Assembly: GCF_045055655.1 (NCBI RefSeq)
Contig: NZ_JBANFI010000004.1
Location: 248,001-312,000, forward strand
Direction: 5' to 3'
Source of the DNA: Marinospirillum alkalitolerans
GTDB taxonomy: Bacteria > Pseudomonadota > Gammaproteobacteria > Pseudomonadales > Halomonadaceae
Length of the DNA stretch: 64,000 nucleotides
A model generated the notes under the pieces. The model was not told where the DNA came from. It searched no databases and was given only the letters and a program-made list of their open reading frames with translations. Shown piece by piece: positions 8,035-17,127 of the stretch (the stretch's first letter is position 1; every line of letters starts with the position of its first letter). The position numbers and the translations under genes were made by a program.

Positions 8035-10089
8035 CTAGCGCGATGCTGCATCTGAATCATCACGCCCGCGTGAGGACACCAAAGGAAAGAACAGGCGCAA
8101 AGGCTGCGCCTTGATCTGATCGATCAAGCTGCGGGCCAGATTCGACCAGCGCCCCATTTTGACGCCGCGTGAACGCAAAGCCACCAAGAGCGCCAGCACA
8201 AAGCTCACCCAGAGATTCACAAAGCCAATCAGCAGTACAAAGAATAGATTCAGCAGCAGCTCCAAGACAGAGAGCGGCGCACTCACCCAGACATAGCCTA
8301 GGTTGGCTGAAGAAAAAGCCACATGACGGATATCCAAAGGCACACCCAGCAGATAACCCAGATAGCCTGTCATACCCAGCATCATGCCAAACAAAAAGTT
8401 GCCCAGTATCGCCCCTGAGTGCTCATGCAGATAGGCCGCGAATCTGGCACGGCGTTCAGGCTGCAACCACGCCAAACGCGGATGCTGCTCTAAGCGCACA
8501 CGCAGCTGTAGATAATCGGCACGGTTATCAAAATAGCCAGCAATGACCCCAGAGCAAAAGAGCCACACCCCAGCAATCGCCGCATAGAGCAGCGCCAAAC
8601 CGGCCAAGGGATGAATCGCAGCCAGCTGGTAGGCCACCTGCTGCATATCCAGTAGCGGTCGCTCTAGCCACACCAGACTGAGTCCAGCGAGGCTCACGGC
8701 GACCAGCACGGCGGTGCTGACATTCCCCCAGACAGCCGCCCACTGGGAGCGATTCACATCAATCAGCAGGCTGGCTAGCTTTTTATGTGCCGCACGCCCT
8801 CGCTCTCCCTGCTCCACCGCAGCGGCAAAGCTGGCGGCAGTCATGGCGGGCTGCTTGGTGGCAATAGTAAAATGCAACAGATGCACCAGCACAAAGCCCA
8901 GGCCGTAGTTCAGGCTGACTGCCAAGGCCTGTGCCAAGGGCGCCCAGCCCCAGCTCTCTATCTGAATTTTGATCAGCGCCATGCAGGCAATGATCACACC
9001 CGCGCCAGCGGCAGAACGCATCAAACGCCAATAGGCGCTGGCATCACGCGCGATATATTCTTCACCATGATCGCTTTTATTTTGGGTAATGCTTTTGGCC
9101 AGCAGCTGCACACTTTTAGCCCAAACACGACTCAGGCTGCGTTTTTCAAGCGTGGCGCTCACCAGCTGCTGCCACAGTGCCAGAGCCGAAGCCAAGCGCT
9201 GCTCTGGGTCTCGCGTCGCCAGCAGCGATAAGAGCCTTTCTAGGCGCTGCAAGGTCTGCTCAAGACGTTCGATCAAATGGGCCACCGCAAGATTAAACCC
9301 CGCTGCTCCAGCACCCTTGCGGCGCAAGCGCGCAACCTGATCATGGCACTGATCCAGCATCACCCACAGATGGCCTGCATCAAACTCAGGCTGTCCGGGT
9401 TCTCGCATCTCCAACAGCTGATGCTGAGCAAAAAGATGCAGTTCGCGCTGTAAGGCAATAAAGGCTGAGTCGATATTGACCAAGCGCGGATCGATACGAA
9501 TCAGCTCAGGCTCGATCTCTTCAGCAGCGACCCAGATCGCCAACATCTCCAGCGCATAGAGGGCATCCTGCTGCCAGTGTCGCCGTGTCTGCTCAAGGAG
9601 TTCAGCATCCACACCGGCACACAACAAGGCATAGCAACGTCGCCAAGTGTCAGTGCTCAGCTGCGCCAAACCCTGATGACTGGCGTGCCCGCTGAGCAGC
9701 AGTGCCAAGGCATCATAAGCACTGCCCAGATCACGCGGGGGCGGGTTGAGACGATCATAAAGGCGGGCAAAAAGCTCGCGCACCAGGCCCCGTCGAGACG
9801 GAATACCAAGACGCACCAGCGCAGGATAAAGCTGGACCTGTAACAACCACTGATGCAAGGCCGTACCTAAGATGGCCGTGCGTTCAGGCTGGGCTGCCAA
9901 GGCCTGCAATAAAGAGTCACAGCGTATTTCAATCTGATCCGGTGCCACAGCCAGATAATCAGCACAGGCCTTCAACCAGATCTGAAGATGCTGGGGTTGA
10001 TCCTTGCCCGCCTCCGCTAAGGGAAAGCGAGCTTCCAAGGTATCCAGCAACTGAAGCGGACAAGAAAAAGCAGGCAAAGCACGCGGCAT
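8035..10089 (-). CDS. Gcr-family 'site-specific recombinase' membrane protein
   Basis: This 684-residue protein matches the SpecificRecomb family, named after gonococcal Gcr. The first half is a soluble, helical, leucine-rich region. The central stretch RRKGAGAAGFNLAVAHLIERLEQTL and the segment SITQNKSDHGEEYIARDASAYW are typical. The second half has about six or seven membrane helices, for example at GLGFVLVHLLHFTIATKQPA and GNFLFGMMLGMTGYLGYLLG. I see no tyrosine- or serine-recombinase catalytic motif, so the family name should not be read as a proven activity. It stands alone, convergent with gatB and 89 nt downstream of metZ. Family assignment is fairly firm; function is unknown. Confidence 0.8.
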   Translation of the reverse strand: MPRALPAFSCPLQLLDTLEARFPLAEAGKDQPQHLQIWLKACADYLAVAPDQIEIRCDSLLQALAAQPERTAILGTALHQWLLQVQLYPALVRLGIPSRRGLVRELFARLYDRLNPPPRDLGSAYDALALLLSGHASHQGLAQLSTDTWRRCYALLCAGVDAELLEQTRRHWQQDALYALEMLAIWVAAEEIEPELIRIDPRLVNIDSAFIALQRELHLFAQHQLLEMREPGQPEFDAGHLWVMLDQCHDQVARLRRKGAGAAGFNLAVAHLIERLEQTLQRLERLLSLLATRDPEQRLASALALWQQLVSATLEKRSLSRVWAKSVQLLAKSITQNKSDHGEEYIARDASAYWRLMRSAAGAGVIIACMALIKIQIESWGWAPLAQALAVSLNYGLGFVLVHLLHFTIATKQPAMTAASFAAAVEQGERGRAAHKKLASLLIDVNRSQWAAVWGNVSTAVLVAVSLAGLSLVWLERPLLDMQQVAYQLAAIHPLAGLALLYAAIAGVWLFCSGVIAGYFDNRADYLQLRVRLEQHPRLAWLQPERRARFAAYLHEHSGAILGNFLFGMMLGMTGYLGYLLGVPLDIRHVAFSSANLGYVWVSAPLSVLELLLNLFFVLLIGFVNLWVSFVLALLVALRSRGVKMGRWSNLARSLIDQIKAQPLRLFFPLVSSRGRDDSDAASR

Positions 10090-10178
10090 AGCCGGTCTCC
10101 TTTTAGGCAGGATCCACTTAAACAGCCACTTTTTAACTCACTTAAGCAAAATTAATGACGGCAAGAAGAGGCATTCGC

Positions 10179-11360
10179 CTAGGCGATCCAGCCGCGTGAC
10201 AGATCAGCTTTGAGATCCGCCAGATCTTCTAAACCAACGGCAATGCGCACCAAACCATCAGTAATACCCGCCGCCAAACGTGCCTCTGGTGCAACGCGAG
10301 CATGGGTGGTGGTCGCTGGATGGGTAATGGTCGTTTTGGCATCGCCAAGGTTTGCCGTGATCGAAAGCATCTGTGTTGCATCGATCACACGCCAAGCGGC
10401 CTCGCGTCCACCGGCCATCTCAAAAGACAGCACGCCACCAAAAGCACGCATCTGCTGCTGCGCCAAAGCATGCTGAGGATGGCTAGGCAAACCCGCATAG
10501 TGCACCCGCGCCACGCCAGGCTGCTGCTCAAGCCAGAGCGCCAAATTCAGTGCATTTTCTGAGTGGGCCTTCATGCGCAGCGCTAAGGTTTCCAGCCCCT
10601 TCAGAAAAACCCAGGCATTAAATGGGCTCATACAAGGCCCAGCCGTGCGCACGACACCGAAAACAGCGGCCATATCTTCTTGCGAGCCAACAACCGCGCC
10701 CCCCACCATGCGCCCTTGACCATCCAAGTACTTAGTGGCCGAATGCACAACGATATCGGCTCCCAGAGCCAGAGGTTGCTGCAGGGCGGGTGTACAAAAG
10801 CAGTTATCCACCACCAGCTTGACACCACGCGACCGAGCTAACTGGCTCAGCGCAGAGAGATCAACCAGCTCACATAATGGATTAGAGGGGGTTTCAGCAA
10901 AGAAAAGCTTGGTCCGTGCGTTGCAGGCTGCTTCCCAGGCACTGATCTGATTCAACTCCACAAAATGCGTGGTGATGCCATAGCGGCTCATTAGGCGGCT
11001 GAAGAGGCCAACCGTTGAACCAAAGACACTACGTGAGCAGACCACCTCATCGCCCTGCTCCAAAAAAGCCAGGCAAACACTCAGAATCGCCGCCATACCC
11101 GAACTGGTCGCCACACCACGCTCTGCGCCCTCTAGCGCCGCCAAACGCTGTTCAAAAATACTGACCGTTGGGTTGGTAAAACGTGAATAGATGTTATGTT
11201 CGCCAGTTTCGTTGGCAAAGCACTCTGCCGCATGGGCAGCAGAGTCAAAAACATAGCTTGAAGTGGTAAAAATCGGCTCAGCATGTTCACGCTGTTCAGT
11301 GCGCTGATGCCCAGTGCGTAAAGCACGCGTTGCCGCGCCCCAAGAGGCAGAATCGTTCAT
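10179..11360 (-). CDS. metZ: O-succinylhomoserine sulfhydrylase
   Basis: This 393-residue PLP enzyme belongs to the Cys/Met metabolism family. It makes homocysteine directly from O-succinylhomoserine and sulfide, bypassing cystathionine. The PLP lysine is Lys210 in HSATKYLDGQG. Other family motifs are YSRFTNPTVSIFEQRLAALEG and FFAETPSNPLCELVD. The choice of MetZ over MetB or MetC rests on the purF-metZ arrangement known in Pseudomonas as well as on sequence. The ATG lies 2 nt from the purF stop, so the two are probably coupled. Confidence 0.9.
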   Translation of the reverse strand: MNDSASWGAATRALRTGHQRTEQREHAEPIFTTSSYVFDSAAHAAECFANETGEHNIYSRFTNPTVSIFEQRLAALEGAERGVATSSGMAAILSVCLAFLEQGDEVVCSRSVFGSTVGLFSRLMSRYGITTHFVELNQISAWEAACNARTKLFFAETPSNPLCELVDLSALSQLARSRGVKLVVDNCFCTPALQQPLALGADIVVHSATKYLDGQGRMVGGAVVGSQEDMAAVFGVVRTAGPCMSPFNAWVFLKGLETLALRMKAHSENALNLALWLEQQPGVARVHYAGLPSHPQHALAQQQMRAFGGVLSFEMAGGREAAWRVIDATQMLSITANLGDAKTTITHPATTTHARVAPEARLAAGITDGLVRIAVGLEDLADLKADLSRGWIA

Positions 11361-11362
11361 GG

Positions 11363-12874
11363 TTACTCCTGATCAGGATCGTTATGTAACTCAATAGCCG
11401 CGTTATCACCTGCATCCTGCTTGGCCAGATCATTGCGCTGAGATTCGAGACGATTTAAATAGGCGTGATCAATACCACCTGTGACATAACGCCCATCAAA
11501 CACAGAGCAATCAAAATCCTGAATCGCTGGATTCAGCTCCTGACAGGCATCCACCAGATCCTGCAAGTCTTGGTAGATCAGCCAATCTGCACCAATTAAT
11601 TCACCGACTTCGTCCTCAGTACGGCCATGCGCGATCAGCTCTTTTGCCGCAGGCATATCGATACCATAGACATTTGGATAGCGCACAGCCGGCGCAGCAG
11701 AAGCGAAATACACCTTCTTCGCACCCGCATCACGCGCCATCATAATAATTTCATTACAAGTCGTGCCCCGCACGATGGAATCATCCACCAGCAGCACATT
11801 TTTACCCTTGAACTCCATGCCAATCGCATTCAGCTTCTGACGCACCGACTTCTTGCGTAGGGTCTGGCCCGGCATAATAAAAGTGCGGCCAATATAGCGA
11901 TTTTTGATAAAGCCTTCGCGATAGGTGACACCCAGATGCTGCGCCAGCTCTAATGCTGAGGTACGACTGGTGTCAGGGATCGGAATCACGACATCGATAT
12001 CATGATCAGGCTTAATACGCTGGATCTTCTCTGCCAGCTTCTGACCCATCTGCATACGCGCATGGTAGATATTAATGCCATCCATGATCGAATCAGGGCG
12101 AGCCAAATAGACATGCTCAAAGATACAAGGCGAGAGGCGCGCCTGAGGGGTGCAAACCTGACTATGGAGCTGGCCGTGCTGATCGATAAAAATCGCTTCA
12201 CCCGGTGCTAAATCGCGTACCAGATCAAAGCCAGCTGCATCCAGTGCCACGCTTTCTGAGGCGATCATATACTCGATGCCTTGTGGTGTCAGGCGACGAC
12301 CAAAAACGATGGGGCGAATAGCATTAGGATCACGAAAGCCGAGAAGACCATAACCACTGATCATCGCCACCGCAGCATAGCCCCCTTCGCAGCGCTGATA
12401 CACACGGCTGACGGCCGCAAAAATATCCTGCGCACTCAAGGTCATGCCTTGCTTGCCCAGCTCGTGAGCAAAGATATTCAGCAGCACCTCAGAATCTGAA
12501 TTGGTGTTGATATGACGCAGATCGGTGCGAAAGAGTTCTTCACTCAGTTTTTCTGAATTGGTCAGATTGCCATTGTGCGCCAAAGCGATCCCATAGGGCG
12601 AGTTGACATAAAAGGGCTGAGATTCAGCTTCACTAGATGAACCTGCTGTGGGATAGCGCACATGGCCAATGCCCATTTCGCCGACCAGACGCTTCATGTG
12701 CCGCGTGCGAAAAACATCACGCACCATGCCGTTGCTTTTGCGCAGATAAAAACGGCCACGGTCGCAGGTCATGATTCCTGCAGCATCCTGACCCCGGTGC
12801 TGAAGCACAGTCAGGCTATCGAACAACATTTGATTCACTGGCTCATTAGCCATGACACCTACAATTCCGCACAT
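11363..12874 (-). CDS. purF: Amidophosphoribosyltransferase
   Basis: This 503-residue enzyme performs the first committed step of purine synthesis, making phosphoribosylamine from PRPP and glutamine. The N-terminal nucleophile is the cysteine of MCGIVGV, exposed after methionine removal. The Ntn glutaminase domain fills about residues 2-235 (VLQHRGQDAAGI, GIALAHNGNLTN). The phosphoribosyltransferase domain carries the PRPP loop VLLVDDSIVRGTT near residue 365. cvpA is immediately upstream (11 nt) and metZ downstream. Confidence 0.98.
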   Translation of the reverse strand: MCGIVGVMANEPVNQMLFDSLTVLQHRGQDAAGIMTCDRGRFYLRKSNGMVRDVFRTRHMKRLVGEMGIGHVRYPTAGSSSEAESQPFYVNSPYGIALAHNGNLTNSEKLSEELFRTDLRHINTNSDSEVLLNIFAHELGKQGMTLSAQDIFAAVSRVYQRCEGGYAAVAMISGYGLLGFRDPNAIRPIVFGRRLTPQGIEYMIASESVALDAAGFDLVRDLAPGEAIFIDQHGQLHSQVCTPQARLSPCIFEHVYLARPDSIMDGINIYHARMQMGQKLAEKIQRIKPDHDIDVVIPIPDTSRTSALELAQHLGVTYREGFIKNRYIGRTFIMPGQTLRKKSVRQKLNAIGMEFKGKNVLLVDDSIVRGTTCNEIIMMARDAGAKKVYFASAAPAVRYPNVYGIDMPAAKELIAHGRTEDEVGELIGADWLIYQDLQDLVDACQELNPAIQDFDCSVFDGRYVTGGIDHAYLNRLESQRNDLAKQDAGDNAAIELHNDPDQE

Positions 12875-12885
12875 GAAGCGTTCAC

Positions 12886-13362
12886 CTATTCACTGATATA
12901 GTCATCAAGATGGGCAGCTGCTCTATCTCGAACCTGCTCGAAATAAGGCATCAACTGCGAAGTTTGCCACTGATTATGAAAGCGTAAATCGGTCAGGCTG
13001 GCGATGGCGACCAGCAGCAAAACCAATACGAAACCACGGATCACACCAAAGAGGATCCCAAGCAAGCGATCGAGCTTACCTAAGCCAATCTTTTGTACCA
13101 GTGTGGCCAAAGCTTTGCTGACCACCTTACTGGCCAGCCACACAACCAGTGCGATCACCAGATAGGCGACCGCCAATTGCAGACCAGGATCAGCAAGAAA
13201 ATGAGCAAAGACCGGCGCGACCTCATGACCAAGATGGGTCGCAGCCAAAAAGGCCACAACCCAGCCGGCCAGAGACAGGGCCTGTTCAACGAAGCCCTTC
13301 CAAAAGGCCAGTAAGACCGAGGCCAGAAGCAATAATACAATGGCCAGATCAAGATAATTCAT
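12886..13362 (-). CDS. cvpA: CvpA family membrane protein
   Basis: This 158-residue protein has four hydrophobic segments and the family N-terminus (MNYLDLAIVLLLLASVLLAFWKG). CvpA proteins are needed for colicin V production in E. coli and for envelope stress resistance elsewhere; the molecular role is unsettled. The motif GKLDRLLGILFGVIRGFVLV near residue 95 is diagnostic. It sits between dedD and purF, as in Pseudomonas and E. coli. Confidence 0.94.
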   Translation of the reverse strand: MNYLDLAIVLLLLASVLLAFWKGFVEQALSLAGWVVAFLAATHLGHEVAPVFAHFLADPGLQLAVAYLVIALVVWLASKVVSKALATLVQKIGLGKLDRLLGILFGVIRGFVLVLLLVAIASLTDLRFHNQWQTSQLMPYFEQVRDRAAAHLDDYISE

Positions 13363-13378
13363 AGCAGCCTCTCATCCA

Positions 13379-13987
13379 TTACTGAGGTGGGTTTTGTTCA
13401 GGTAAGCTGCCTTGCGCGCGTGCTTCATGCACCGGCACATAACGCACCAGCAAGGTTCTCAGTTGACTGTCTTGCAACAGGCGATCCTGCTGACGGCGTG
13501 CTTCTTCCTGATCTAAATAAGGGCCAACAAACACCACGGCCATAGAGCGAATAGAACGCCAGTAGGGACGATAGCCCTGCGCTTCAAGGCGTGTCACCAG
13601 ACGCACGGCATTGGCCTGTTCACCAAAACTCGCCACCTGAATCGCCCAAGCTTCGGCCTGACCAGATTCCGCCAAGGCCAAACCCGAGTGGGAGGAACGT
13701 GCTGTTGCCACTGGCGAAACAAAGCGCTGGGGACTGGTTTCTGCTGGGGCCTCGCGCGGCGGCGCAGACTCAACACTGACCGGATCAACACTGGCTGCGT
13801 TCGATGGCGGCACAGGGGGTAAACGGGCTTCGCTCTCATCAACCAAAGAAGGAGGCGGCGCAGGCACCAGCGCACGTCCCTCCTGTAGGGTTTCGCCAGG
13901 TGGTTGCAACAAAAAAGGCAAGAAGATCACCGCCAGAGCGATCAGGGCAATCGCACCGACCAGACGCTCCTTCAGGCCGTAGCGCAT
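13379..13987 (-). CDS. dedD: SPOR-domain protein DedD
   Basis: This 202-residue bitopic protein has a short cytoplasmic tail, a membrane helix at about residues 8-28 (RLVGAIALIALAVIFLPFLL), a proline-rich linker and a C-terminal SPOR domain at about residues 115-190 (AWAIQVASFGEQANAVRLVTRL). SPOR domains bind glycan strands stripped of stem peptides at the septum, so a role in division is expected. I chose the ATG at 13985-13987, which gives the family start MRYGLKERLVGA. An in-frame ATG at 14017 would add ten unlike residues. The start overlaps the folC 3' end by 16 nt. Confidence 0.88.
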   Translation of the reverse strand: MRYGLKERLVGAIALIALAVIFLPFLLQPPGETLQEGRALVPAPPPSLVDESEARLPPVPPSNAASVDPVSVESAPPREAPAETSPQRFVSPVATARSSHSGLALAESGQAEAWAIQVASFGEQANAVRLVTRLEAQGYRPYWRSIRSMAVVFVGPYLDQEEARRQQDRLLQDSQLRTLLVRYVPVHEARAQGSLPEQNPPQ

Positions 13988-15291
13988 GAGACCTGCTCCG
14001 TTGAACCACTGAGCCAATGCAACTGCTGGGCAACAGTGAAAAAGGATCCGAAAACCAGCACCTCGTCATAACGTCCAGATTCAAGCTCAGCGACCAAGAA
14101 ACGATGCACTGCCTCGCCCGAAGCCTCCTCGCCAAGATAAAGGACCTGCCCACCCAGCTGCTCAACCTGTGCAGCCAACTCAGCTGCGGAGCAAGCGCGT
14201 GGTGTGGGTAAGGCCGTGACGACCCAAGCGCTGATCCAAGGCAGTAAAGGTTCCAGCACGCCCTCTAGGTCTTTATCCGCCATCGCACCCAACAAGGCCA
14301 AGCGCCGAACAGGCTGAGCCTGACTCAGGCGCTGTGCCAAATAATGGGCTGCATGGGGATTATGTGCCACATCCAACAACCAAGGTCCAAGACGCTGCAT
14401 ACGCCCAGTCAACTGGGTCGTGCGGATGACTTCCGCAATCTGCTGCTGATCCAACTGCCAACCGCTGAGCGCCGCCAGTTGCAAGGCGCTGGCCAGATTA
14501 TCCAAGGGCAAGGGACTGATCGGTAAGGCATCCCAACGGCAAGACTGAGGCTGCTTGCTTTGCCATTGCCAAGTTAATGTATCGGGTGCTGTTTGATGTT
14601 CAAACTGCCTACCCAGCTGGTAGACAGGACAACCCAGCTGCTCAGCCTGCTGGAGGACACTGTGTGGCATCACACGACTGCCCAAGACAACTGGCCGACC
14701 AGGGCGCAGAATGCCTGCTTTTTCTGCACCTATCGCCTCACGCGTCTCACCGAGAAAAGCCTGATGATCTAAATCGACTGTGGTGATGATCGCCAGATCC
14801 GTATCGACCAGGTTCACTGCATCCAAACGCCCGCCTAAACCGACTTCCAGCAGCCATAGATCAGCATCACTGGCACTAAAAATCACGAGAGCGGCAAGGG
14901 TCGCAAACTCAAAGTAACTTAGCGAGATGGGAGTGGGCGCTAGACGAGCTTGCTCTATCTGAACAAAAGCATCAATAATCAACGCATCGCTGACTGGCTG
15001 GCCATCCAGCTGAATACGCTCATTAAAGTGCAGAAAATGCGGAGAAGTATAGCTGGCCGTCCGACATCCGGCGGCTTGAGCCAAGGCCTGAGTCAGCGTT
15101 AGGGTTGAGCCCTTGCCATTGGTTCCGGCCAGCATGATCACTTGGGCCTGGCGCTGTTCAGAGCGCAGCGGCAAGGCAAGACGCTGGGCGACTTGATGCA
15201 CCCGCTCCAGCCCAAGATCGATCTCCTGACTATGCAGCTGCTCCAGATGATCCAGCCAACTGGCCAGATCTTGCGGGAAGACAGGTTTCAC
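13972..15291 (-). CDS. folC: Bifunctional folylpolyglutamate/dihydrofolate synthase
   Basis: This 439-residue Mur-ligase-like enzyme adds glutamate to dihydropteroate and to reduced folates. The ATP P-loop VIMLAGTNGKGSTLTLTQ lies near residues 48-65. The family segments SPHFLHFNERIQLDG, LLEVGLGGRLDAVN and DVAHNPHAA follow in order. It starts 3 nt after the accD stop and overlaps dedD, so the cluster is tightly packed and probably co-transcribed. Confidence 0.96.
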   Translation of the reverse strand: MKPVFPQDLASWLDHLEQLHSQEIDLGLERVHQVAQRLALPLRSEQRQAQVIMLAGTNGKGSTLTLTQALAQAAGCRTASYTSPHFLHFNERIQLDGQPVSDALIIDAFVQIEQARLAPTPISLSYFEFATLAALVIFSASDADLWLLEVGLGGRLDAVNLVDTDLAIITTVDLDHQAFLGETREAIGAEKAGILRPGRPVVLGSRVMPHSVLQQAEQLGCPVYQLGRQFEHQTAPDTLTWQWQSKQPQSCRWDALPISPLPLDNLASALQLAALSGWQLDQQQIAEVIRTTQLTGRMQRLGPWLLDVAHNPHAAHYLAQRLSQAQPVRRLALLGAMADKDLEGVLEPLLPWISAWVVTALPTPRACSAAELAAQVEQLGGQVLYLGEEASGEAVHRFLVAELESGRYDEVLVFGSFFTVAQQLHWLSGSTEQVSCATA

Positions 15292-15294
15292 TGC

Positions 15295-16158
15295 TTAGGC
15301 CGCGCGGTAATAGGTCATTTTGCTGAGCAGCCCCGCCAGCTTATCGGCCATCTGATGACGATGAATAATCATATCAACGGTGCCATGCTCGAGTAGGAAC
15401 TCTGCTCGCTGGAAGCCTTCTGGCAGCTTCTCGCGCACAGTTTGCTCGATGACACGCGGACCGGCAAAACCACATAAGGCAAAGGGCTCAGAAACATTTA
15501 AATCACCCAGCATGGCCAGCGAAGCCGAAACGCCACCATAGACAGGATCAGTCAGCACAGAGATATAAGGCACACCTGCCTGCTTTAAACGCTCCAGCGC
15601 CGCCGAGGTTTTGGCCATCTGCATCAAAGAGAAGAGCGCTTCCTGCATCCGCGCACCGCCTGAGGCAGCAAAGCAGATCAAAGGGATTTTTTCCTGTAAG
15701 GCCAACTCAGCTGCGCGCACAAACTTCTCACCCACAACAGAGCCCATCGAGCCGCCCATAAAATTAAATTCAAACGCGACAGCAACAACAGGTTGGGTCT
15801 TCAACTGACCGCGCATGGCAATCAGCGCGTCTTTTTCACCGGTGCTTTTTTGCGCGGCAGTGAGGCGATCTTTATATTTTTTCGTATCACGGAATTTCAG
15901 ACGATCCACTGGCTCCAGCTCAGCAAACAGCTCTGTAGCGGTGCCTGCATCAAGGAAAGCATCTAAACGCTTACGCGCGGTAATACGCATATGATGATCG
16001 CACTTGGGGCAGACATGCTGGTGTTTTTCAAGCTCTGGGCGATAGAGTGCTGCATCACACTTAGGGCATTTGCGCCACAAGCCCTCTGGCACATTGGCTT
16101 TGCGATCAGCGGATTCGGAACGAATAATGGAGGGAACAATACGATTTAGCCAGCTCAT
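15295..16158 (-). CDS. accD: Acetyl-CoA carboxylase carboxyltransferase subunit beta
   Basis: This 287-residue subunit transfers carboxyl groups from biotin to acetyl-CoA in fatty-acid synthesis, working with AccA. The N-terminal zinc ribbon is visible as CPKCDAALYRPELEK followed by CPKCDHHM (about residues 23-48). The crotonase-like core includes AASGGARMQEALFSLMQMAKT. I prefer the ATG at 16156-16158 (MSWLNRIVPSI), which follows AGGA. An ATG four codons upstream lies directly on that AGGA. Confidence 0.97.
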   Translation of the reverse strand: MSWLNRIVPSIIRSESADRKANVPEGLWRKCPKCDAALYRPELEKHQHVCPKCDHHMRITARKRLDAFLDAGTATELFAELEPVDRLKFRDTKKYKDRLTAAQKSTGEKDALIAMRGQLKTQPVVAVAFEFNFMGGSMGSVVGEKFVRAAELALQEKIPLICFAASGGARMQEALFSLMQMAKTSAALERLKQAGVPYISVLTDPVYGGVSASLAMLGDLNVSEPFALCGFAGPRVIEQTVREKLPEGFQRAEFLLEHGTVDMIIHRHQMADKLAGLLSKMTYYRAA

Positions 16159-16278
16159 ACAGCAGGTCATCCTGTTTTATCAAGAGGGTCAATCTAGAGA
16201 TGAACAAACAATCTATCGGGGTATTTTACCGCAGGCGGCCAGCCAGAGTGTAACTTTTTCCACCCTGACTGACCGACT

Positions 16279-16299
16279 GCCCTGTCTTCAGCACAGGGC
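16279..16299 (-). repeat. Small inverted repeat between trpA and accD
   Basis: GCCCTGT and ACAGGGC pair across a 7-nt loop in the gap after trpA. There is no T-tract on the minus strand, so it is unlikely to be an efficient intrinsic terminator. It may stabilise the trp mRNA end or be chance. Confidence 0.3.
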
Positions 16300-16306
16300 G
16301 AATCAC

Positions 16307-17110
16307 TCAAGCATCTAAGGCCTGGCGCATCTCAGCCAGCACGCCACTGATCACAGGGGCGATCTCCTCTGGCCGATCGGCCAGCTCGGCTATTCGGCTC
16401 ACCAAGGCACTTCCGACGATCACACCATCAGAGACACTGGCTAAGGCCGCCGCTGTTTGGCCGTCACGAATACCAAAACCCACCGCTAAAGGCAGCTCGG
16501 TCAGATCAGCAAAGTCTTTCAGCTTGGCCTCGACTGCAGCCACATCGACCTGCGCTGAGCCAGTCACCCCTTTCAAGGACACATAGTAGAGGTAACCACT
16601 GCCAGCAGCACAAATCTTGGCCGCGCGCTCACGCGTTGTCGTTGGTGCTAACAAGAAGATGGCATCCAGATCTTGTGCTTTTAACAAGGCAGCAAATTCA
16701 ACGCCTTCTTCTGGCGGCAGATCGACCACCAGCACACCATCGACACCGGCTTGGGCAGCTTCATCCACAAAAGCACCATAACCTATGGCTTCAATCGGAT
16801 TCAGGTAGCCCATCAGCACCACTGGGGTGTGTTGATTCTGCTCACGAAAGGCCGCCACCATCTTAAAGATATCTCGACTGGTGGTGCCATGCTTGAGTGC
16901 ACGCTCACAGGCTTTTTGGATCACCGGACCATCGGCCATAGGATCAGAAAAAGGAACACCCAGCTCAATGATATCGGCTCCGGCAGCGACCAAGGCATGC
17001 ATCAAGCCCACAGTGTACTGAGGCGCAGGATCGCCTGCAGTGATATAGGGAATCAAAGCCTTACGCTGCTGGGTTTTCAGCTGAGCAAAGGTCTGTTGAA
17101 TACGGCTCAT
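16307..17110 (-). CDS. trpA: Tryptophan synthase alpha chain
   Basis: This 267-residue TIM-barrel protein cleaves indole-3-glycerol phosphate to indole, which tunnels to TrpB. The catalytic residues Glu49 and Asp60 are visible in IIELGVPFSDPMADGPVIQ. The phosphate-binding loops (GVTGS, VGFGIRDG) follow. It lies 17 nt downstream of trpB. In Pseudomonas trpBA is elsewhere on the chromosome; here it is part of the truA-trpF-trpB-trpA-accD run. Confidence 0.98.
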   Translation of the reverse strand: MSRIQQTFAQLKTQQRKALIPYITAGDPAPQYTVGLMHALVAAGADIIELGVPFSDPMADGPVIQKACERALKHGTTSRDIFKMVAAFREQNQHTPVVLMGYLNPIEAIGYGAFVDEAAQAGVDGVLVVDLPPEEGVEFAALLKAQDLDAIFLLAPTTTRERAAKICAAGSGYLYYVSLKGVTGSAQVDVAAVEAKLKDFADLTELPLAVGFGIRDGQTAAALASVSDGVIVGSALVSRIAELADRPEEIAPVISGVLAEMRQALDA

Positions 17111-17127
17111 ACTTTTCTCCAGCCAAG

